This document shows, one piece after another, positions 1 through 8,803 of a stretch of 64,000 bases of DNA. This DNA comes from Campylobacter pinnipediorum subsp. pinnipediorum. Lineage in GTDB: Bacteria; Campylobacterota; Campylobacteria; Campylobacterales; Campylobacteraceae. Every line of letters starts with the position of its first letter. Position 1 is the first letter of the stretch. Made by a program: the position numbers and the translations under genes. The stretch is from the NCBI RefSeq assembly GCF_002021925.1, contig NZ_CP012546.1:1240001-1304000 (forward strand). Direction: 5' to 3'. The notes under the pieces are model-generated. The model did not search any database, was not told the origin of the DNA, and saw only the letters and a list, made by a program, of their open reading frames with translations.

Positions 1-125
1 GGGAGAAAGAGCTATTTGATATCTTAAGCTCACTTGAAAACTCAATCCAAAAAAGCCTAAAAAATCCAGATGAGATAAATGAAAATATAAGAGAAAATTT
101 AAAAGAAAGTTTTTCAAAACTTTGA
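1..125 (+). CDS. C-terminal end of an unidentified protein (partial)
   Basis: An open frame enters from the left edge (first full codon at base 3) and ends at a TGA at 123-125. It encodes about 40 residues rich in Glu, Asn and Lys, starting EKELFDILSSLENS and ending LKESFSKL, which looks like a charged helical tail. No motif identifies the family. It lies 56 bases upstream of rseP on the same strand and could share its transcript. In C. jejuni the gene before the rseP homologue is, as I recall, pgsA, but this tail does not look like that membrane enzyme. Confidence 0.6.
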   Translation, partial: EKELFDILSSLENSIQKSLKNPDEINENIRENLKESFSKL

Positions 126-181
126 AATTAAATTTACAATAAAATGATAAAGTTATAAATAATTAATATAAAAGGAATGAT

Positions 182-1294
182 TTGAAAAGTATATTTTTTG
201 TTATTTTAATGCTTATAGTTGGAATTTATGCCTACTCTTGGCATTTTTTTGTTACTATATTTGTTATATCTTTTTTAATATTTTTTCACGAATTAGGACA
301 TTTTTTAGTTGCTCGTTTTTTTGGAGTTTGTGTCAATACTTTTAGTATTGGATTTGGTGAAAAGATTTTTACAAAAAGAGTTAATAATACCGATTATTGC
401 ATAAGTGCTATACCACTTGGCGGATATGTCCAGCTCAAAGGACAAGATGATACAGACCCAAAAAACAGAAACTATGATAGTGACAGTTACAACACACTAA
501 GCCCTATAAAAAGAATTCTCATACTTTTTGCTGGACCATTTTTTAATCTTATATTGGCATTTTTTATATACATATCACTTGGTTTTATGGGAAATGAAAA
601 ACTAGCACCAATTGTAGGAACTGTGCTTGATAATTCAGCAGCAAAACAAGCTGGTATAATGGTAGATGATAAAATTTTAATGATAAATAACAAAATAATA
701 AAAGAGTGGGATGACATAGGAAAACAAGTAAGTATAAATCCAACAAAAATAACACTACAAAGAGATGATAAACAACTCACAATAAAGCTAACACCAAAGA
801 TAGGAGAGAGTAAAAATATCTTTGGCGAAACCATACAAAAACCACTCATAGGCATATCTCCAAAAGGCGATTTTGTAAAGGTTTATCACACTGGATTTAG
901 TTCTATATCATATGCTTTTGATGAAACTATAAAAGCTTCTAAGCTTATATTTTTAGGCTTTGAAAAGATAATAACCGGCATAGTTCCTATAAAAGAGATG
1001 GGCGGCATAGTCCAAATAACAGATATAACATCAAAAGCAGCAAAAACAGATGTAGCAATACTTCTTTTAATCACAGCACTTATCTCTGTAAATTTGGGTA
1101 TTTTAAATTTACTCCCTATACCGGCACTTGATGGAGGACATATTATCTTTAATGCTTACGAACTAATATTTAAAAAAGAGGTAAGCGAAAAGGTATTTGC
1201 TTGGCTTACATATCTTGGCTGGGCTATACTTTTAACGATGATGCTTGTTGCTACCTTTAATGACATAATGAGACTTGGTGGATTTTATAAATGA
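182..1294 (+). CDS. rseP: Site-2 intramembrane zinc metalloprotease RseP
   Basis: RseP proteases cut transmembrane anti-sigma factors or signal-peptide remnants within the inner membrane. The 370-residue protein has the zinc site HELGH in its first membrane segments (around residue 37), a central PDZ-like region (about residues 120-200), and the second catalytic motif in LLPIPALDGGH near residue 310, followed by C-terminal membrane helices. The start is a TTG preceded by AAGGA at the right distance. The last four bases overlap the ATG of yggS, so the two are translationally coupled. All expected catalytic residues are present. The natural substrate in Campylobacter, which lacks a classical RseA/sigma-E pair, is not evident. 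Confidence 0.93.
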   Translation: MKSIFFVILMLIVGIYAYSWHFFVTIFVISFLIFFHELGHFLVARFFGVCVNTFSIGFGEKIFTKRVNNTDYCISAIPLGGYVQLKGQDDTDPKNRNYDSDSYNTLSPIKRILILFAGPFFNLILAFFIYISLGFMGNEKLAPIVGTVLDNSAAKQAGIMVDDKILMINNKIIKEWDDIGKQVSINPTKITLQRDDKQLTIKLTPKIGESKNIFGETIQKPLIGISPKGDFVKVYHTGFSSISYAFDETIKASKLIFLGFEKIITGIVPIKEMGGIVQITDITSKAAKTDVAILLLITALISVNLGILNLLPIPALDGGHIIFNAYELIFKKEVSEKVFAWLTYLGWAILLTMMLVATFNDIMRLGGFYK

Positions 1295-1911
1295 TAAATT
1301 TAAAAGAACTTTATGAAAAAATAGGCGATATAAGGCTCGTAGCTGTAAGCAAAAATGTAACTAGCAAAGAGGTTATAGAACTGATAAATCAGGGTCAGAT
1401 AGAATTTGGCGAAAATAGAGTTCAAGAGATGGCTAAAAAACAAACAGAACTAGCAAACTTTAATCCAAAATGGCATATGATAGGAAGATTGCAAGATAAT
1501 AAAATAAACCAACTCATATCGCTTCGCCCTACTCTATGGCAAAGTTGTGATAGTTTAAAAAAGGCAGTTGCGGTAGATAAAAGGCTTAGTTATAAGTTAG
1601 ATACACTTTTGCAGATAAACTCAGCAAACGAAGATAGCAAACAAGGTGTAAGCACAAGCCAAGCCATAGAAGAGTACCTAAAAATTCAACAGGAATGTAA
1701 AAATATAAATCTTATAGGTGTTATGAGTATAGGGGCTAATGTTGAAGATGAAAAACAGATACAAAAAAGCTTTGAGCAAACATATAAAATTTATGAGAGT
1801 TTAAGATCCGATGGGGCCAAGATATGCTCTATGGGAATGAGTTCTGATTTTATGTTAGCTATAAAATGCGGTTCAAATATGATTCGCTTAGGGTCTATAC
1901 TATACAGATAA
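1291..1911 (+). CDS. yggS: YggS/PROSC family pyridoxal-phosphate homeostasis protein
   Basis: This is a PLP-binding alanine-racemase-fold protein of 206 residues, slightly short for the family (about 220-235). It carries the characteristic N-terminal LVAVSKNVTSKE with the PLP lysine, then the GENRVQEM and WHMIGRLQDNK motifs, and near the C-terminus MGMSSDFMLAIKCGSNMIRLGS, the family phosphate-binding region. Members buffer pyridoxal phosphate and have no known enzymatic turnover. The start overlaps the end of rseP by 4 bases. A hairpin terminator follows directly. Confidence 0.93.
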   Translation: MINLKELYEKIGDIRLVAVSKNVTSKEVIELINQGQIEFGENRVQEMAKKQTELANFNPKWHMIGRLQDNKINQLISLRPTLWQSCDSLKKAVAVDKRLSYKLDTLLQINSANEDSKQGVSTSQAIEEYLKIQQECKNINLIGVMSIGANVEDEKQIQKSFEQTYKIYESLRSDGAKICSMGMSSDFMLAIKCGSNMIRLGSILYR

Positions 1912-1912
1912 T

Positions 1913-1946
1913 TTTACGGCATTATAAACACAAATGCCGTATATTT
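1913..1946. terminator. Bidirectional terminator between yggS and dsbA
   Basis: ACGGCATT at 1916-1923 pairs with AATGCCGT at 1933-1940 around a 9-base loop. It is flanked by a T run on the right and an A-rich/T-run mirror on the left. It sits between the convergent ends of yggS (+) and dsbA (-), so it can serve both strands. Confidence 0.75.
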
Positions 1947-1948
1947 TA

Positions 1949-2608
1949 TTATTTTGCTAATAAATCTTTAACTAATCTAGCGATGCCATCTATTGATTTG
2001 ACATTATCTATATTGATAAGATATTTTCCATTTACAACAAAAGCAGGAACACCTTGAAGTTTTGCTACATCATAAGCAGCGTCCCATTTTGATAAAATTT
2101 CAATAACTTTTGGATTATCAAGCTCTTTATTATACTCATCCACACTCATACCAACAGCATCAAGACCGGTCTTTAAAAATCCATCTTTATCTTTTCCCTC
2201 ATTCCATGTCTCTTTTTTATCATGATATGCTCTATAGTATGTAAATTTAGCTTTTTTAAATAAAGACTTATCATCTAATAAACTAATACCATTTTCATTA
2301 TCCTTGGCTATCAAAACAGCAAAAACTTTACTGATAGTCTCCCCAAAACTACCTTTTGTTTTTAAATGATATGGGATAAATTTTACACCTGGTAATTTTT
2401 GCATTAATTTTGAAACAACACTTTTATCGTATTTGTAGCAATGCGGACAAGCATAGCTAAAAACTTTTACCAAGGTATTATTTTTGACCGGTAATGGCTG
2501 TTCTAACTTAACATAGTCCTCACCTTCTGTAAATGCACTTGCACTCAAAGCACCAAAAAGGGCAACAACTGATAAAAATTTAACTGTCTTTAAAAATAAA
2601 GATCTCAT
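1949..2608 (-). CDS. dsbA: Periplasmic thiol:disulfide oxidoreductase DsbA
   Basis: DsbA introduces disulfide bonds into exported proteins. The 219-residue product starts with a Sec signal peptide (MRSLFLKTVKFLSVVALFGA, cleaved near ASA-F). It then has the thioredoxin-fold active site CPHC in FSYACPHCYKYD (around residue 55), an inserted helical domain, and the cis-proline loop GVPAFVVNGKY near residue 190. An AGGAGC ribosome site lies 5 bases before the ATG. It stands alone, convergent with yggS. Campylobacters carry several DsbA paralogues, and which one this matches cannot be decided here. Confidence 0.93.
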   Translation of the reverse strand: MRSLFLKTVKFLSVVALFGALSASAFTEGEDYVKLEQPLPVKNNTLVKVFSYACPHCYKYDKSVVSKLMQKLPGVKFIPYHLKTKGSFGETISKVFAVLIAKDNENGISLLDDKSLFKKAKFTYYRAYHDKKETWNEGKDKDGFLKTGLDAVGMSVDEYNKELDNPKVIEILSKWDAAYDVAKLQGVPAFVVNGKYLINIDNVKSIDGIARLVKDLLAK

Positions 2609-2772
2609 CTAAAGCTCCTATATTTAAAATTACTATGTTTAGTATTTTAACAAATTGTGATTAAATAAAAAATTTAATTATATAAAATTTTAAGTAGCTA
2701 TTAGAAATATCTTGTAGTTGTAAGCCTATCAAAGAGTATTTAAGAGCCACCCTCATAACCATTAAATGTATT

Positions 2773-3217
2773 TTATTTTAATTGAAAGCTATATTTTAAA
2801 CCAATGTTTCCATTGTAATATTTTTCTTTAGATCTTGTTTTAGCTCCAAAGTTTACATTTAGTCTTAATGCTTCATTTATCACTTTTTATCTTAGCTTTA
2901 GAGCCTATGATAAATTGTTATCGCTATTAAATCTATCTGTATATGATTTTACTACATTTGATAAGCTATCACCAGCATCAGCAAATTTATTATCTTTTAG
3001 ATTATTTATAGCATAAGCTAATGCTAGGTCATTGTTATATGGATTTGCTAGTTTAGCAAGTCTTGTTTGAGTTGAAAGATTTGATGAAAACTTAACTACA
3101 TCTGTTGCAGATGATGTTGTTAAAGAGCTTGTAGTGTCTTTAACAGATGTTGTTAGTTCTTTTATAAAGTTAATTGTTTTTTTGCTTACCTTATTATTTT
3201 TTAGTGTTACTGTCTAA
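2773..3217 (-). pseudogene. Remnant of an autotransporter beta-barrel domain
   Basis: Reading the minus strand, an open frame from about 3217 to the TAG near 2910 has no start codon. It encodes SSNLSTQTRLAKLANPYNND then LALAYAINNLKDNKFADAGD and SLSNVVKSYTDRFNSDNNL. I recognise this as the conserved linker/start of the barrel in Campylobacter autotransporter adhesins. A second short frame ending at 2773-2775 gives NVNFGAKTRSKEKYYNGN and then IGLKYSFQLK, a typical last beta strand with aromatic residues. The middle of the barrel and the whole passenger domain are missing, and the two pieces are in different frames. This is a deleted, frameshifted relic and not a gene. Confidence 0.75.
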
Positions 3218-3306
3218 AAAACGTAAAACTATGTCATCAATTTCAACCGTTTTATATAGCTTGTTCTGCTACTATTTTACCTATAAAATTAAATACCTTT
3301 TTAAAT

Positions 3307-3477
3307 TCACTTTGTTTTATCAAAAATGTTAAAACTTATTTGGTTATTAATAAAATTAAAAGTTTTATCTTTAGGTATTGTCCGATAATCAATTGCTTCT
3401 TTTGTATTTATATCTACAAACAAACTAACAGCAATACCGCTTAGCAACACTATATATAAAATTTTAGAAATCCTCAA
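3307..3477 (-). pseudogene. Short unidentified secreted-protein fragment
   Basis: A TTG-started frame of 56 codons directly after modC encodes a signal-peptide-like start (RISKILYIVLLSGIAVSLF) and then a polar stretch ending at a TGA. Just beyond the stop another frame continues as FKKVFNFIGKIVAEQAI before further stops, which suggests a frameshifted remnant. I do not recognise the family. It fills the decayed interval between the autotransporter relic and modC. Confidence 0.3.
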
Positions 3478-3483
3478 TTATTA

Positions 3484-4344
3484 TTAATGTATCTTTTGCA
3501 CATTTACACCAAAAGCTTTTATACTAAGCATTATCTCATCGCCTACATTTAAGTCTTTTAGTTCGTTTTTTGATAATACGACTTTGCAAAGCTGATTTGA
3601 TACAAGAACTAAGACTACAAAGGCTGTATCTGTAGGTTTTATGTCTAAAATTTTTGCATTAAAAGCTAGTTTTTGAGAGCCTTGTTGTTTTAAAAACATC
3701 TGCCTTGGAGTTCCTGATTTTATTATCCTACCGCCATCTAGAAAAAAGACTTTATCGCATAATTTATAAATTTCAGCGACATCGTGACTTATTATTATGG
3801 TCGTAATTTTTAACTGTTTGTTTATCTTTATAAGATACTCTTGAAGTTTTTCACGAGTCTGGGTATCCAATGCACTGAGTGGCTCATCAAGCAAAAGTAT
3901 CTTTGGCCTTATCATCAAAGCCCTAGCTAAAGCTACTCTTTGTTTTTGACCGCCTGAAAGGTTTGTTATGCTTTGATTTTTCAAGCTTGATATATCCATT
4001 ATATCAAGTAGTTCATTTGCTAAGCTTATATCTTTTTTAGCAAAAAGTAGATTTTTTATCACACTCATATTTTCAAACAAGGCATAGTCTTGAAATAAAA
4101 AGCCTATATTTCTTTTTTGAATAGCTAGGGATTTTTTATCCTTATAAAAAATAGTATCATTGGCTAAGATAGCACCACTATCAGGAGTTTCAAAACCAGC
4201 TAAAAGCCTTAGTATAGTTGTCTTGCCACTTCCGCTTTTACCATAAATAGCTACAAATTCACCATCTTTTATACTAAGCTTTGCATCTAGCAAAAACTTT
4301 CCATTAGCACTATTTAGAGTTTTTTGGACATTGATATCTATCAT
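3484..4344 (-). CDS. modC: Molybdate ABC transporter ATP-binding protein ModC
   Basis: This is the ATPase subunit of a molybdate/tungstate importer, 286 residues. Visible motifs are Walker A GKSGSGKT (around residue 37), the Q loop at FLFQDYALF, signature LSGGQKQR, Walker B ILLLDEP and the H loop IIISHD. A C-terminal TOBE-like domain (about 220-286) fits ModC rather than a generic ABC ATPase. It overlaps the upstream TOBE gene by 4 bases. The expected membrane partner ModB, normally encoded directly before modC, is absent from the locus, so this ATPase has no obvious permease here. Confidence 0.9.
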   Translation of the reverse strand: MIDINVQKTLNSANGKFLLDAKLSIKDGEFVAIYGKSGSGKTTILRLLAGFETPDSGAILANDTIFYKDKKSLAIQKRNIGFLFQDYALFENMSVIKNLLFAKKDISLANELLDIMDISSLKNQSITNLSGGQKQRVALARALMIRPKILLLDEPLSALDTQTREKLQEYLIKINKQLKITTIIISHDVAEIYKLCDKVFFLDGGRIIKSGTPRQMFLKQQGSQKLAFNAKILDIKPTDTAFVVLVLVSNQLCKVVLSKNELKDLNVGDEIMLSIKAFGVNVQKIH

Positions 4345-4730
4345 AAAATTTCACTTATATAAATTGATGTTGATTTTATATAGGCAAATACCATATCGTT
4401 AAGCTTTAAGTTTAGCCTTTTGGCTGATTTTGACGTGATGATACTTTCAAACTCAATGTCTTTGTATCTAAGCAAGATAACAGATAAAATTTCGCCTATT
4501 TGTAGGTCTATTATCTTGCAGTATATCTCGTTTTTGATAGAGAAATTTTCAAGTTTATTTGTAGATATGGATACATTTGAGCTTTTAAAACCAAGCTTAA
4601 CTTTATCTTTTGGCTTTAAGCTCACATTATCAAGTGATAGCATAGACAAAGATAAGTCTTCATCTACGCTAAATCTAACCAAACTAACATCATCAAATGT
4701 TGTTATGTTATCAACTACGGCTTTTATCAT
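4341..4730 (-). CDS. Di-TOBE molybdate/tungstate-binding protein (Cj0302c-like)
   Basis: A 129-residue protein composed of two TOBE-like beta-rich segments, with no signal peptide or membrane segment. It occupies the position of the small molybdenum-binding protein between modA and modB in C. jejuni (Cj0302c, as I recall). Such proteins bind oxyanions in the cytoplasm for storage or sensing. It overlaps modA by 4 bases upstream and modC by 4 bases downstream, so the operon is tightly coupled with no room for modB. Assignment rests mainly on context and the TOBE-like pattern. Confidence 0.75.
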   Translation of the reverse strand: MIKAVVDNITTFDDVSLVRFSVDEDLSLSMLSLDNVSLKPKDKVKLGFKSSNVSISTNKLENFSIKNEIYCKIIDLQIGEILSVILLRYKDIEFESIITSKSAKRLNLKLNDMVFAYIKSTSIYISEIL

Positions 4731-5470
4731 TTAGGTGTTATATAACCAAATTTGTTAAAGATATCTTTTGCTTCATCACTTAGGATAAAGTCATAAAAGG
4801 CCTTTGCTTCTTTGTTATTTTCAGCCCTTTTTAGCAAAACCATACCTTGGTCTATCGGTTTGTATAAATTTTTATCAACAAAAACATAATTAACACCCTC
4901 TTTATACTTTGACATTTTTTTATCATACAAGGCACTAGCCGCTATAAATCCAATATCAGCAGCACTTAAAGCTTGTGAAAGTGTCTCTGAAATTTTTTGA
5001 GTATAGATTATCTTTTTTTCTATATCTTTAAAAAGATTTGCATTTTTTAAAGCCTCTATACTAGCCTCTCCATAAGGTGCGCTTTTTGGATTTGCTATAG
5101 ATATGGTTTTTGTATCTTTTAAAACATCAAGTCCGTTTTTTAGTTTAAAATCCCTTATAGTAAATATAGCAAGGGAACCTTGCGCATACACAACTGGCTT
5201 AGCAACACCAAATCCACTCTCATAAACCTTGTCTGCAAAACCCATATTTGCAGCCATAAATATATCAGCTGGGGCTCCGTTTTGTATCTGGGATGTAAGA
5301 CCGCCACTAGCACCTAAGCTAAGTTCTACCTTTGTATCTGGGTAAAGTTCGTTAAATTTCTTCAAAAGCTCTTCAAAAGCATAAGATGTATTTGCCGCAG
5401 CAAGCACTCTAATCTCCCCTGCAAACAAAGCACAAGCACTAATAACTAATGCAACTAAAATTTTTTTCAT
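4727..5470 (-). CDS. modA: Molybdate/tungstate-binding periplasmic protein ModA
   Basis: This is the periplasmic substrate-binding protein of the molybdate importer, 247 residues. It has a signal peptide (MKKILVALVISACALFAG) and then VLAAANTSYAFEEL, LSLGASGGLTSQIQNGAPAD and IFMAAN, which place Ser/Thr side chains for oxyanion binding as in ModA. The C-terminus ends DIFNKFGYITPK, typical of the family. It lies two bases after the modE stop and overlaps the TOBE gene by 4 bases. Choice of molybdate versus tungstate cannot be read from the sequence. Confidence 0.92.
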   Translation of the reverse strand: MKKILVALVISACALFAGEIRVLAAANTSYAFEELLKKFNELYPDTKVELSLGASGGLTSQIQNGAPADIFMAANMGFADKVYESGFGVAKPVVYAQGSLAIFTIRDFKLKNGLDVLKDTKTISIANPKSAPYGEASIEALKNANLFKDIEKKIIYTQKISETLSQALSAADIGFIAASALYDKKMSKYKEGVNYVFVDKNLYKPIDQGMVLLKRAENNKEAKAFYDFILSDEAKDIFNKFGYITPK

Positions 5471-5472
5471 TT

Positions 5473-6258
5473 TTATACTCCTATTATAATGTCTGATGAT
5501 TTCACTAATGCTTTTAATTTATCTCCGACACCTATTTTTAGATCCATAACAACATCTTTTGCAACTATCGCACTTAGGTTTTGATAATCACTCAAACGCA
5601 TTATCACATCCGCATTTTTAGAGCCAACTTTTACAGATACCACTTCTCCATTTAGTTGATTTATACTATCATCTTTTATAACCTCATCTTTTTTTACAAG
5701 GCTAACGCAAGGTGCTTTAAAGATAAAAACAACTTTTTTACCAATGATAAGGTTTAAATTTTTTTCACTTTCAAGGGTAATATTAGAATGCATAATATCA
5801 TCGTTGCTTAATTTTGCAAAAATTTGAGAGCTAACCGCACCTGATTTTATTTCTACTATCTCGCAGTTTAGCTGATTTCTAGCACTTAGATTGTTGCTTA
5901 GTCTAGAAAAATTTATTATTTCAGAGTTTGAAATATCAAGATTTTCGCATACCTTTGTTAAAAAATCATTTTGCAAACCAAGCAACTTTTCATAAATTTC
6001 AATCATCTTGTGGCCGTATTCGGTTAATTCTGTGCCACTATTTTTTTTCTTTCCATTTGCTCTACTTACAAGTGGTTTATCGCTTTTGCTATTTAATATA
6101 TCTATGTTATCCCAAGCATTTTTATATGATATACCAATAGTCTGAGCGGCTTTTGTTATGCTTTTTGTAGAATCAATGGCTTTTAGTAATTTTATATGTT
6201 TTTGCAAAACAGATATATTATCACCTAAAAAAATTTCCAAATCAATACTAGCTTTCAT
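5473..6258 (-). CDS. modE: ModE-family molybdate-responsive regulator
   Basis: This is a LysR-like winged-helix N-terminal domain (residues 15-110) with SITKAAQTIGISYKNAWDNI, followed by the ModE-type LVSRANGKKKNSGTELTEYG wing. Two C-terminal TOBE domains (about 130-260) bind molybdate or tungstate. ModE dimers repress mod genes when metal is plentiful. I place the start at the ATG at 6258, which has AAGG eight bases upstream, giving 261 residues; an in-frame start three codons earlier is weaker. It is the first gene of the modE-modA-TOBE-modC operon, so it probably autoregulates. Confidence 0.9.
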   Translation of the reverse strand: MKASIDLEIFLGDNISVLQKHIKLLKAIDSTKSITKAAQTIGISYKNAWDNIDILNSKSDKPLVSRANGKKKNSGTELTEYGHKMIEIYEKLLGLQNDFLTKVCENLDISNSEIINFSRLSNNLSARNQLNCEIVEIKSGAVSSQIFAKLSNDDIMHSNITLESEKNLNLIIGKKVVFIFKAPCVSLVKKDEVIKDDSINQLNGEVVSVKVGSKNADVIMRLSDYQNLSAIVAKDVVMDLKIGVGDKLKALVKSSDIIIGV

Positions 6259-6294
6259 AAAAAACACCTTATATATAATTAAATAATTTTAAAA

Positions 6295-6312
6295 GTATAA
6301 TTTATTATATAC
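6295..6312 (-). promoter_or_regulatory. Probable modE promoter with overlapping imperfect palindrome
   Basis: GTATAATTTATTATATAC is an imperfect inverted repeat (outer arms GTATA/TATAC). On the minus strand it contains a TATAAT -10 element at 6309-6304. It lies 37-54 bases before the modE start. A palindrome over the -10 box fits autorepression by ModE, but the site is AT-rich and the match to any ModE consensus is unproven. Confidence 0.3.
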
Positions 6313-6320
6313 AAAAATGC

Positions 6321-6776
6321 TTAAATTTCAAAAAGTTCGTATTTTAATTTTTTAAAGATTTCTTGTTTTTTGGTAGCTTCTTCTAAAAACTGAGTATCTG
6401 ATGTAGAGCTAACAACACTATCTAATTCATCTATCATAATATCACAAATTAGGCGTATTCTTTCTTTATTTGCCGTACCGACCTTACCTTTTGAGATATC
6501 TTGTATCTTTTTTAGATACTCATCAGCTTGTGATATATATCTTTTGTATTTGAGTATATCTTCATTTTTTTTAAACAAAGACTGAGCCATTTTATTGTAT
6601 TTATCAAGTTCGTATGATTTTTTGCTAAGTTCGTATGATTTGTCATAATTTTGTAGTTCATAATAAAATTTAGCTTTAAACGAAAGCTGGTAAGATTCAT
6701 TTGTAGCAAAAAACAAAGCACAAGCACTTAGTATCAAAATAACTACAGCAACAGGCAAGGTTTTATTAAAAAGCAT
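6321..6776 (-). CDS. Membrane-anchored hypothetical protein with TPR-like helices
   Basis: The product has 151 residues, with an N-terminal signal anchor (LPVAVVILILSACALFFA). The rest is helical and charged; NYDKSYELSKKSYELDKYNK around residue 43 resembles one tetratricopeptide pair. The body is therefore probably periplasmic. It follows the acyltransferase gene by 10 bases in the same operon as miaB. A protein of similar size sits at the same place in C. jejuni, as I recall, without a known function. No enzymatic motif is visible. Confidence 0.75.
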   Translation of the reverse strand: MLFNKTLPVAVVILILSACALFFATNESYQLSFKAKFYYELQNYDKSYELSKKSYELDKYNKMAQSLFKKNEDILKYKRYISQADEYLKKIQDISKGKVGTANKERIRLICDIMIDELDSVVSSTSDTQFLEEATKKQEIFKKLKYELFEI

Positions 6777-6786
6777 AGCTTATCTT

Positions 6787-7521
6787 TCAATGCTTTTTAG
6801 CATTTTTAGACCACCATTGTTTTAGGTTTAGTACAAATTCTTCTTTATGCTCTAACACACTTTTGCCGTTAGGATTTCTTTCACTCTCAAGCCACATCTT
6901 AGCCTGAAGCTCTTCTTTTGCTGTATCAATATCAAGTTCGTTAAAATTTAGTGGCTTTGAAAGTGTAAAGTTTATCGTAGAAAATGGCTTTGGGATGATC
7001 ATCTTATCCCAACTTTTTAGTTGCCAAAAAGAGCTTGCTTCGTAGTTTAGTATATAAACATCTTTGTTTGTTTTTTGAGCTATCACAATAGCACCGTCAG
7101 CTATACTATGTCTTGGACCACGAGGGCCATCTGGTGTAATGATAACATCAATGCCATTTTTTATATCTTTTAGTGCATTTATCAAAACCTTAGCGCCACC
7201 TTTTGAGCTACTACCTCTTATTGTAGATATGCCAAAAAAATTAATTATTCGTGTGATTATCTCGCCATCTTTATGATCACTTATAACAACTTTACCTTTT
7301 CTTTTTTTGTTAAAATCACAAGTCCAATACCTAAGGTAAGCAAAGCTCATAAAAGCCAGTCTTGAATGCCAAAATACAACAACACAGCTATCATTTGGAA
7401 GTTTATTTTTTGAATATGTTTTTTTGCAAGTTAAAAATATAACCCAAACAAGTAGATAAAAAACATATACTATCAAATTGATAAATATGCTTTTTTTTAT
7501 TCTACTATACGAGGTTTCCAT
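6787..7521 (-). CDS. LPLAT-superfamily (DUF374) acyltransferase
   Basis: This is a lysophospholipid-acyltransferase-like membrane protein of the DUF374 family. It has one N-terminal membrane helix (residues 8-30), then [11 protein letters not shown] in the place of the catalytic block, [12 protein letters not shown] and [11 protein letters not shown], the acceptor/phosphate-binding motifs of the family. I chose the ATG at 7521 ([11 protein letters not shown]), which overlaps the end of miaB by 17 bases; an in-frame start at 7551 would overlap more. It gives 244 residues. In other proteobacteria DUF374 proteins sit near lipid A genes, so a role in lipid or LPS acylation is an inference. Confidence 0.82.
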   Translation of the reverse strand: METSYSRIKKSIFINLIVYVFYLLVWVIFLTCKKTYSKNKLPNDSCVVVFWHSRLAFMSFAYLRYWTCDFNKKRKGKVVISDHKDGEIITRIINFFGISTIRGSSSKGGAKVLINALKDIKNGIDVIITPDGPRGPRHSIADGAIVIAQKTNKDVYILNYEASSFWQLKSWDKMIIPKPFSTINFTLSKPLNFNELDIDTAKEELQAKMWLESERNPNGKSVLEHKEEFVLNLKQWWSKNAKKH

Positions 7522-8803
7522 ATAAGACCATTCTTTTTGGATTGTCAACACGGACTTTAAGGGTCTTACCTAAAAGTTCCTCGCTTCCGTTTACTTGAAC
7601 CAAAAAGTTATTAAAGCTCCTACCAGCTACTCCACCATTTGCGCGCAACTCTTCAAAATAAACATCAAAAATTTTATCTTTTTGAGCAGCTACAATCTCA
7701 TCTAGAATTTCAGTATGTCTACTTTGTAAAAAAGTAAGCCTTTCTGAAGCAATATTCTCAGGAACTTGATTTGTAAACTCAGCCGCTTTTGTCATAGGGC
7801 GTGGAGAGTATTTAAAGCTAAAAATTTGCTCAAATCTAACCTTTTCTATAACGTCCATTGTATCCATAAATTCTTCATCACTCTCACCCGGAAAAGCAAC
7901 TATAATATCAGTACTAATGCTAACATCAGGACAAAGTGAGCGAAGTTTTAAAGCTCTATCTAAAAACCACTCCTTTGCATATCCCCTTTTCATCTCTTTT
8001 AAGACTTTTGTATTTCCGCTTTGAAGTGGCATGTGCATTGATTTACAAATTTTATCATTTTGGCTAAAAACTTCTAAAAATTTATCATCCATATGCAAAG
8101 GATGTGGGCTTGTAAATCTAATACGCTCTAATCCATTTATCTCACTTAACTTTACTAAAAGGTCGCTAAAATCAATTTTTTCGTGGCTACTTGAAAATCT
8201 TTTACCATAGTTATTTACATTTTGACCCAATAAAAAAATCTCTTTAGCTCCACTATCAACAGCTTTTTTTGCTTCGCTTAATATCAAATTTAAAGGTATT
8301 GAAATTTCATCTCCACGAGTATGAGGAACTATACAATAAGTGCACTTTTTATCACATCCTATTGATATATTTATGTATGACTTGAATGGAGAACCTCTAA
8401 ACTCACCAAAAGCATAATCACTTTCATCGTAATTTATATCAGTGCTTACAAACTTTGGTGTATTTACAGCGGTTGATATTTTACTGATATTTCTAGCCCC
8501 TAAAACAAAATCAACATAAGGAGCCTTTTTAAATATCTCGCCTCCAAGATGACTAGCTGTGCAACCACAAACACCTATCTTTGCACCTTTTTTCTTTACT
8601 TTTTCAAAAGCACCTACCTCGCTAAAAAGCTTATGCACAGGCTTTTCTCTAACCGAGCAAGTGTTTATAAGTATCAAATCAGCATCGCTTATATCTTGTG
8701 TTAGTTCATAATTTTCTTTGCTTTTTAGCTCTGCGATCATATGCTCGCTATCACGAACATTCATCGCACAACCCAAAGTTTGAATAAAAAGCTTTTTACT
8801 CAT
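7505..8803 (-). CDS. miaB: tRNA-2-methylthio-N6-isopentenyladenosine synthase MiaB
   Basis: This radical-SAM methylthiotransferase adds the 2-methylthio group to i6A37 of tRNA. At 432 residues it has the full three-domain layout. The N-terminal MTTase domain has its three cluster cysteines in [15 protein letters not shown] and GVCGCTASH. The radical-SAM core has [17 protein letters not shown] (around residue 150). A C-terminal TRAM domain follows (about 370-432). The ATG shares one base with the stop of the upstream HP0268-like gene, indicating coupled translation. Confidence 0.95.
   Translation of the reverse strand: MSKKLFIQTLGCAMNVRDSEHMIAELKSKENYELTQDISDADLILINTCSVREKPVHKLFSEVGAFEKVKKKGAKIGVCGCTASHLGGEIFKKAPYVDFVLGARNISKISTAVNTPKFVSTDINYDESDYAFGEFRGSPFKSYINISIGCDKKCTYCIVPHTRGDEISIPLNLILSEAKKAVDSGAKEIFLLGQNVNNYGKRFSSSHEKIDFSDLLVKLSEINGLERIRFTSPHPLHMDDKFLEVFSQNDKICKSMHMPLQSGNTKVLKEMKRGYAKEWFLDRALKLRSLCPDVSISTDIIVAFPGESDEEFMDTMDVIEKVRFEQIFSFKYSPRPMTKAAEFTNQVPENIASERLTFLQSRHTEILDEIVAAQKDKIFDVYFEELRANGGVAGRSFNNFLVQVNGSEELLGKTLKVRVDNPKRMVLYGNLV

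Noticed and set aside
3307-4344. Search for a hidden modB permease around modC
   Set aside because: The DNA shows no membrane-protein frame with the permease loop; the 3.3-3.48 kb fragment is too short and has only one signal-like helix.
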